From contig KL647300.1 of the NCBI GenBank assembly GCA_000727475.1, positions 2,128,255 through 2,192,254 of the forward strand: DNA of 64,000 nucleotides, given 5' to 3'. A program made the position numbers and the translations under genes. The stretch comes from Sarcocystis neurona (Eukaryota; Apicomplexa; Conoidasida; Eucoccidiorida; Sarcocystidae). Below the pieces are notes generated by a model. It saw only the letters and a list, made by a program, of their open reading frames with translations, searched no databases and was not told the DNA's origin. Of the stretch, positions 58,901 through 64,000 are shown one piece after another (within the stretch, counting starts at the first letter, position 1; each line of letters opens with the position of its first letter).

Positions 58901-60088
58901 CGGTACTTCCGCATAGTAGCAAAAACAACCGTCTCCGAGCGGGTGACAAGTAGGAGATGCTAGTAATTCAGTGCTACTGCAGTGGAAAACTTAGGCGTGA
59001 TATTTTTTTTTCGGGGTAATCCTGTATTCTATTTTCTTTAGGACCTTGATAGTCTATCCACTTACTTTCTGTCTTTCCCTAAACAACTGCCGTGTAGCTG
59101 TAACAGGCCGCTGCCAACCTGTGTTTTTAAAATTTATTTTAGTTGAAAATTTCTTGGAAACTTCGTAGTCCCATCGACACTCCACGCGCTGCCCCTGTAT
59201 CGTGCGCTGTGACTACGTCTACATATATATATATATATATATTTCTACATATACTCGTAGATGTATAGCTGATCTTAGAAGCCTTGCTAATTTTATGTCG
59301 GCGACCCCTTCCACTTCCACTGCACACTTACGGTAGTGCTATTCCACCTTCGCTACCGTTTTCACTCCATCTGCTCCCCTGATCGATTTCTTCGTTTTGC
59401 TTCGTATTTACTGTTGACCCTCTTAATCTTCCTTGCTCTCTTTACCTGTGGATCCGGCTTCGAGTACTCTCCCAGCCAGAACACCAAGTGGTGGTCTGAT
59501 AGGAGCTTCTCCTCTCGCAAAGATGCACTCGAGCTCTGAGCGATTGTTTTGGAGGTCTTCGATGGACTGAATCGTATAAGTTTTGTCCTTGTCGCAGGTG
59601 CCTTGCACCGTCCCAAATCTTCCTGCGTCTCTCTCTTCGTCTAAGCTAGTCACTCCCAATAGTGTCCGCAAAAAGTTGTCTACTTCCGTTGTACCGCGTC
59701 GCAGAACCTCGTACGGCCGGTGAACGACGTGACCAACGGGAGAGGCGACACTACGATGAAAAAGTTCCACAGCCTGCAGTAAGTTCGAAACATCTTCTTC
59801 TAACGGTGAAATGTATCTTTGGTCAAACTGAATTCGAGATTGCTGGGTCGTCAAAGTGTCTGCCAGGCGAGAAAACGGCTCCAGCACTAGTTGCTGAATT
59901 AGTGTGCCATCCAGAAAACCTTCCTCACGCTTCATCCCAGGTTCAAAGAAAGGATGTTCGGGAATAGCTGAAGAAGCACAAGTTATCGGCTGACATGGAG
60001 GGAAGCAGCAGAGGCAAAAGGAAACGAGAAGTGCGCTAGTCCAGAGCGCCCGCCGTGCCACACGGTGACATACACAAAATGGCCCCAT
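49691..60088 (-). CDS. Secreted or secretory-organelle protein, at least four exons, family unknown
   Basis: Exons in transcript order: 60088-59446, 54972-54662, 52362-52183 and 49981-49691, all GT-AG. Phases fit throughout (exon 1 leaves one base, exon 2 begins with two, the rest are phase 0). About 475 residues are defined, and the last exon ends at a donor, so more follow. The N-terminus is a signal peptide (ALWTSALLVSFCLCCFP core, likely cleaved near TCASS). The rest is well-mixed sequence, unlike the repeat-driven genes to the left. I do not recognise a domain. Signal peptide, large size and head-to-head placement with another secretory gene make a rhoptry, microneme or dense-granule cargo possible, but that is a guess. 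Introns of 2.2-4.5 kb are pyrimidine-rich on the coding strand and nearly free of CAG tracts. Confidence 0.6.
50838..51165. repeat. Tandem repeat, three diverged copies
   Basis: Copies start near 50848, 50940 and 51101 with GGACGTCAAG / GGACATCAAG / GGACTCCGAG. They share ATAGATATCTGTAARGC and CACATTTTTCTGCATCTATA-like ends, separated by TA microsatellite. Located in the third intron of the secretory gene. Confidence 0.65.
51985..52205. repeat. Duplicated exon end and 5' splice site
   Basis: On the minus strand, the end of exon 3 (TTCGCTCTTAGCACGACG/GTAAAAG) is echoed 128 bases downstream as TTCGCTCTTGGCACGTCA/GTAAGAAGG. Both are followed by similar pyrimidine-rich sequence ending in GCTGCTCC. 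The downstream copy is the better match to consensus. Confidence 0.75.
52183..52362 (-). CDS. Secretory gene, exon 3
   Basis: 60 codons, phase 0 at both ends. Acceptor GTCGTTCTCTTCCCAAG/ATCCGA, donor AGCACGACG/GTAAAA. It encodes IRKVGETADGGHILLGKAYL, RDPLYFPDRGDILASFW and AVVAYDKDAFGPTTEDVFAL. A second donor-like copy of its end lies 128 bases into the intron. Confidence 0.72.
53190..54560. repeat. Microsatellite-rich part of the second intron of the secretory gene
   Basis: (TA)n and TATG/TACA tracts, notably 53732-53785, 53846-53865 and 54228-54252. No coding support on either strand. Confidence 0.75.
54662..54972 (-). CDS. Secretory gene, exon 2
   Basis: Acceptor CTGTCTGCGCCCGCCCAG/ACCTGT, donor GTCGATGTG/GTAAGC. 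It encodes DLYNYLLRMWWAGKLSFMTR, NQRDVYMLQNIIHSSLDIPA, YTYIGTFTDPVAPGEYVDSK and YDYTVDFGLMCPEAEEAAYK. Aromatic-rich, non-repetitive, clearly protein-like. Confidence 0.75.
54980..59440. other. First intron of the secretory gene
   Basis: About 4.5 kb. 55.0-56.7 kb is pyrimidine-rich on the minus strand with no coding. 56.6-58.8 kb holds short minus-strand frames that look partly protein-like (for example TLCEAAVTGVFVVQDS near 58.1 kb and LVPPEENEMLSLWSQRKR near 58.6 kb). They could be alternative exons or remnants, but the main exons join in phase without them. Confidence 0.4.
59446..60088 (-). CDS. Secretory gene, exon 1 with signal peptide
   Basis: ATG at 60088, 214 codons plus one base, donor GGATCCACAG/GTAAAG. 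After the signal peptide: EHPFFEPGMKREEGFLDG, LVLEPFSRLADTLTTQQSR, LQAVELFHRSVASPVGHVV, VDNFLRTLLGVTSLDEERD. Helical and charged, few cysteines. The frame runs 7 codons past the donor before a stop. Confidence 0.68.
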
Positions 60089-61561
60089 CGTGTAAGGAAC
60101 GTGTAACTATGGAATGATGCACGAGATTATAAAAGACGCGTACCTTCCTAGAGAGCAAAGCTAGGACTGCAGGGTAATGCACAAAGACAGGTAAAGAACA
60201 CGGTAGTGGGAGGATGGTAATGGATACCAGAAGCGCATGGAGAAAAAGTATTCCTCAAGGCGCAAAAACGGGGAACGAATACGCACAAGGGCGCTCGTGT
60301 GACGGAAAAACTGAACCTGTGTTACACTGGGTGCCGCGGTCTTCTTGAACGAAGGGGGAACTGGACCCGATACAATTTAAAGTTTTGAGTGCAGACGAGG
60401 GTAGAGTTCGCGTTAGGACGAAGCAACTGGGCTTCATCGGTTAGAGAAGTCTCCAGTGAGGCTTTGCGTGTTCTTCCTGTTGATGCTCTCAGACGACGCT
60501 GTGATTATCACAAAGGATTATGAGTATGTAGTGGGAAAAAACATCTACCAGACTTTTGTTGATGTTTATACGACTACAGATGTGAACAAATGCAGCCTCC
60601 GCTCGTAATAGTCACCTTAAAAGCCCCACGAACTGACACGCGGCCGAAACTGGGACCACGGTGCACGTTCGGAAGCGTACGATATCAGCTGGCTGTGTCA
60701 GTAGCAATGTGCTACAATACCTAAGCAGGCTACGCACTACGAAACGAGGAAATCTCTTTTGGCTGTGACAGTGAGAGAACCGTGCACTTGATGAATCTAG
60801 AGCTGTCGCTATCGCAATAATACGCAATACGGAAGGTATTCACGGCTTCACACTTGACTATCTGACACTCACTTTGAAGTGCCGTGAAGGATCCGGTCTC
60901 CCAGTGTGCCCTATCCGCTACGCCGAAACTAGCTGCACAGCCTACTACGTCGCCGTCTTGTGATCTACGGTTGACTCAGACAGAGAGTACCTTTCGTTCC
61001 CGCCTTGTGCATACACACATGCAGATATACGGGGCATTTAGTGGTTTTGAGCTTGTAAGTTCTTGCTCGAGTCCTGATTTCCAGATAGTATTGTGTTGTT
61101 CGACACTTAGAGCCTCACAACACTGGGGTAGGAGATTGGTACATGCTTCTTCTGCATTGAACCCATCGTCTCAGGGGAGGGGGCTACACATACATAGCAC
61201 ATTCCTGAACCGACCTGGAGGTTCTGCAGCTCGATCGGTCGTTTTAGACAACAACTTCTGAGGACAACGCTCCACAGTTCCCGCTTCTACCTTCCATCCA
61301 CCCCGTTTCTCGTTCCGCGTCAGTGGTTACGACATTGGTGTGCACCGCTGATTCTAAGAAATCACATATACTGTAAGTCGTTCCTGAACAAAGACTTTGT
61401 CTCTCTTCACCCTATGCTCTAGGTTGACTGTTTTGCACCTTTATTGTCCTCTTCTTCCCATTTGAAAAAACCGGCATAGTACAGGCTCGTCAGCTACCTC
61501 TGAAACTGTAGCTGTGTCGCAGCTGTTTGCTACTCCGCTGCATCTGTACGAGTGCACTGGA
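60089..61561. promoter_or_regulatory. Shared upstream region of two divergent genes
   Basis: About 1.5 kb of low-repeat DNA between the start codon of the minus-strand secretory gene (60088) and the first in-frame ATG of the plus-strand gene (61562). It must hold both promoters and leaders. A short plus-strand frame at 60884-61261 has no recognisable feature. I see no motif I can name with confidence. Confidence 0.4.
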
Positions 61562-63523
61562 ATGGGGATACCTTTCACCAGAAGTAGCTGCCCATTAGAC
61601 TTCTGGGGCCGAGGGGTCAATGTGTCGGAACGTGACAGTTCGACAAGCGAAAAATGGAAAAGACTGGTGTCGTGGTGTAGCACACAGTCATTGTTCGCCA
61701 GCGTACGTCCACTGGAAGTGGCCAACTGGTTCGTGCGCACTTGCACTCCCTCGTATCCATTAAGGTTTCGAAATGTAACTTTCTCAAGTGGAACCTACCT
61801 TTTCCAACAAATTAGAAGTGTTGCTCTTGTTAGGGTGCTTTTAGCTACTTGTAGTGGCTTGTCAGTTTTTCTGTGGCTACTTTTCCGCTATTGGCAGATT
61901 CTTCAGAGCGATCGAGCCTCGTCTTGTACGCCTTCGTTCACCCGTGCAGGCGGGGTGGGGGGTGAAAAGTATTCCGACGACACTTTGGGCGGAGGGTCGA
62001 ACGGACCCCGGCGTTCCATTTTCTCGTTGGGGCAAAGACACACTGCAAAGAATTCATCTCGTCCGCACCAGTCGGACAGATTTATTCACTCCTGTGATCG
62101 AAGTAGTACTGTGCCGGCTGTCCGTCCTGAAGTCGAGTGTAAGAACTGGTATTCTAACGCAGTACAAAACAAAGCACGTGCTCGCACACGCAGCGTGTGG
62201 TTCCTCTTGAGCCGCAGGAGACCGAGTAGGAGATCCGCGTTACCTAAGGAAACTGTTCCGACGCACGAGTGTTGCGAGTTCTCAGCTGCCGAGCGCCAGT
62301 TGTCACAGCTGAAAATTCTACCAGGTAATCACTTTTTTATTCCGTTCTCGCGAGCCGTTGAGTCGTCAGCCTTCCCTTCCAGTTTCCCTGCTACGCCCCT
62401 TCGAGCGTCATCAGTAGTTCCCTCAGAAATACATGCACGTGTGTTTTTGCCGCCATTCCGTTGGCAATTCTCCTCGGCGTCTCAGCAGTCTCTGCCCAAT
62501 GATAGACCATCGTACGACGCCAGCGTGTGGACAAGCCGAGGTAGTCTCGGAAGCGGGACGGGGAGGATGGCCAGTCTTTTTGACCTGTGGCAGCAGGTGG
62601 AGCCCCTGAGCTCCGAAATGAAACAGTTCCTTGTCCGCAACCTCACAGAAAAAGCTGTGTCGCACGTCTTGTGGCTGTATAAGTGGCAGAAAGAATACGC
62701 GGTACCACTTTTGATGAGGTACCTGCTGCAACGAGCTGGAGGAATTCAGCAGGAAGATGGTACCGATGAAACGGAAAGAGCGGAGATAGAAGACGTCAGA
62801 GCTGATGACGACGATGAGCTCGAAGAGGGAGATGACGGTGGTGGTGCTGAAGAGGGAATCGATGGGGGAGGCTTCAGCGTCAAGTACTCCTCACTACCAG
62901 AATCAGAAGCGGTCGGTAGTCGGTACAGCCGTAGCAAAGATACAAAGACGGAGACCTTTCATGGAGAGCGTAGTGGTGACAACTTTTTTTGGCCGCCACG
63001 TGGCCACGACGAGACTCTACTTTCCGCGGCAAGATACACCGACCCTGTTGACACGAGCTCGTCTTTTCACACTATAGATCACGACCGTGAAAATAGTCTC
63101 TACCGCCGTGAAGGCGCTGGAAATGCTGGTGGTGCTGATGAAGCTGTCAGTATCATTGGTAATTCTGAAGGTAGTTACAACATACACGACAGCCTTGGAG
63201 CACACCTCATCACACCAGATTCACCTACTTGGGATCCTGTGTTGGAAATTGACCAAGAGACCTACTATGGAGCCCCCACTGTGATGGGTGACACTTTCAG
63301 TGCAATAGTGACAAAGAATATACCCAATATCACTCGCACGATTGACCGGCTCAATCTTCATATAGGTGAATACTTGCAACGTTACAAAGATGCCGTCTGG
63401 TCGCTGCCACTGCAGCAGATTGTGAACGCAACCCTAAATGGGGGAATGTTCCCTCCGCTAGTTCAACTTCAAAATGCGTCCTTTCCGGATTTCAAGAGAG
63501 ATGTGAGATGTAACCCAGAGTAA
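61562..63523 (+). CDS. Probable membrane-anchored secretory protein, 5' part; gene continues beyond the window
   Basis: From the first in-frame ATG at 61562 the frame runs about 653 codons to CCCAGA/GTAAGT, a strong donor (the frame's own TAA overlaps it), so the gene very likely continues past the right edge. Residues 87-108 are a hydrophobic segment (VALVRVLLATCSGLSVFLWLL), a possible signal anchor or signal peptide if the true start is nearer. After a Ser/Arg-rich stretch comes MASLFDLWQQVEPLSSEMKQ, LYKWQKEYAVPLLMRYLLQR, an acidic run near residue 415-430, then a Gly/Ser/Asp-rich linker. The last 110 residues (TWDPVLEIDQETYYGAP, RTIDRLNLHIGEYLQRYKDA, LPLQQIVNATLNGGMFPP) look conserved and carry NIT, NAT and NAS sequons. 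The family is not recognised; a rhoptry-neck-type protein would fit the look but is unproven. Confidence 0.6.
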   Translation: MGIPFTRSSCPLDFWGRGVNVSERDSSTSEKWKRLVSWCSTQSLFASVRPLEVANWFVRTCTPSYPLRFRNVTFSSGTYLFQQIRSVALVRVLLATCSGLSVFLWLLFRYWQILQSDRASSCTPSFTRAGGVGGEKYSDDTLGGGSNGPRRSIFSLGQRHTAKNSSRPHQSDRFIHSCDRSSTVPAVRPEVECKNWYSNAVQNKARARTRSVWFLLSRRRPSRRSALPKETVPTHECCEFSAAERQLSQLKILPGNHFFIPFSRAVESSAFPSSFPATPLRASSVVPSEIHARVFLPPFRWQFSSASQQSLPNDRPSYDASVWTSRGSLGSGTGRMASLFDLWQQVEPLSSEMKQFLVRNLTEKAVSHVLWLYKWQKEYAVPLLMRYLLQRAGGIQQEDGTDETERAEIEDVRADDDDELEEGDDGGGAEEGIDGGGFSVKYSSLPESEAVGSRYSRSKDTKTETFHGERSGDNFFWPPRGHDETLLSAARYTDPVDTSSSFHTIDHDRENSLYRREGAGNAGGADEAVSIIGNSEGSYNIHDSLGAHLITPDSPTWDPVLEIDQETYYGAPTVMGDTFSAIVTKNIPNITRTIDRLNLHIGEYLQRYKDAVWSLPLQQIVNATLNGGMFPPLVQLQNASFPDFKRDVRCNPE

Positions 63524-64000
63524 GTGGAGACACACGAAGACGACATCTGCAGCACAAGCAGGCGGGCACCAGCAAGTGCCGCAACAGAAGAAGCGGTAAT
63601 AAAATCCACGACCGGACTGGTCGATAACGTACGAATCACTCACTGCTGCCTCAGTAGGTAGAAATGTCAACGCGCCTTTCCACATCTGTGAGCGCACTAC
63701 CACTTTGTACACACAAACGTTATACAGAGTTACGGAGACCGACGGCTTCTACGCGACGACACGTCTTTCGTCTCTCATTGCCACGCATCGGTGGAGAGTA
63801 TTACATCGGGGATACATAGTAACTAAACTGGACACTACTACGTGTACGTCTGCTGTAGCTCTCTCATTCATTCTGTGTGCGGGATAAACAATAATTACGT
63901 TGTACACATCTACGTGGATGTCTACTGTAGCTGGTTTCTTTTTTGCTTCACCGTGAAGTTTCGCAGTCTTAGGGAAATACAGCTACGCTGACTGTTTGTG
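63524..64000. other. Probable first intron of the plus-strand gene
   Basis: Begins with GTAAGTGGAG and contains no convincing frame to the right edge. Confidence 0.45.

Noticed and set aside
62325..62488. Intron in the plus-strand secretory gene (CCAG/GTAATC ... CTCAGCAG)
   Set aside because: Removing it puts the upstream part into a frame with stops; the continuous reading is open.

Overview
The window looks like nuclear DNA of a coccidian apicomplexan, most likely Eimeria or a close relative such as Cyclospora. Grounds: long CAG/CTG trinucleotide tracts that run through exons and introns and give Ala, Gln or Ser runs; multi-exon genes with GT-AG introns; abundant (TA)n, (TACA)n and (TCTA)n microsatellites; and alternation of repeat-rich and repeat-poor stretches. 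I see no tRNA, rRNA, CRISPR array, recognisable transposase or reverse transcriptase. All gene models were built by reading both strands by eye, matching splice sites and codon phase.

Layout. 1-3.66 kb: the end of a low-complexity reading frame (plus strand), still open at the left edge. 3.7-9.6 kb: microsatellite desert. 9.7-12.9 kb: CAG/CTG-rich DNA with minisatellites and two candidate coding stretches on the minus strand. 13.3-30.4 kb: the best-supported gene, minus strand, an estimated 14 exons. Its joined exons read as an N-myristoylation signal, an EF-hand-like helical region, very large Ala/Gly/Ser/Gln insertions and a TLDc domain. The order and C-terminal extension match the MEAK7 (TLDC1/EAK-7) family, at several times its usual length. 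30.4-31.7 kb: CTG-rich DNA upstream of that gene. 31.7-37.8 kb: repeat-poor DNA with a 538-bp tandem duplication and no convincing gene. 37.8-45.4 kb: two weak candidates, then a plus-strand gene whose exons (to 41709, 42238-43569, 44896-45423) encode helical repeats like those of apicomplexan RAP/FASTK-like organellar RNA proteins. 45.4-49.7 kb: no convincing gene. 49.7-60.1 kb: a minus-strand gene with a signal peptide and at least four phase-matched exons separated by 2-4.5 kb introns, family not recognised. 61.6 kb to the right edge: a divergent plus-strand gene for a probable secretory-pathway or membrane-anchored protein, its first large exon ending at a splice donor.

The main result is the giant MEAK7-like gene. 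Its TLDc domain is cut by a long low-complexity insertion just before the last beta strand. Several of its splice acceptors are simply the ends of CTG repeats (..GCTGCTGCAG/), so repeat expansion and splicing appear to be linked here. Human MEAK7 is a lysosomal, mTOR-associated protein and TLDc proteins bind the V-ATPase; whether that holds here is inference. The two divergent genes at the right end share about 1.5 kb of upstream DNA and may be co-regulated.
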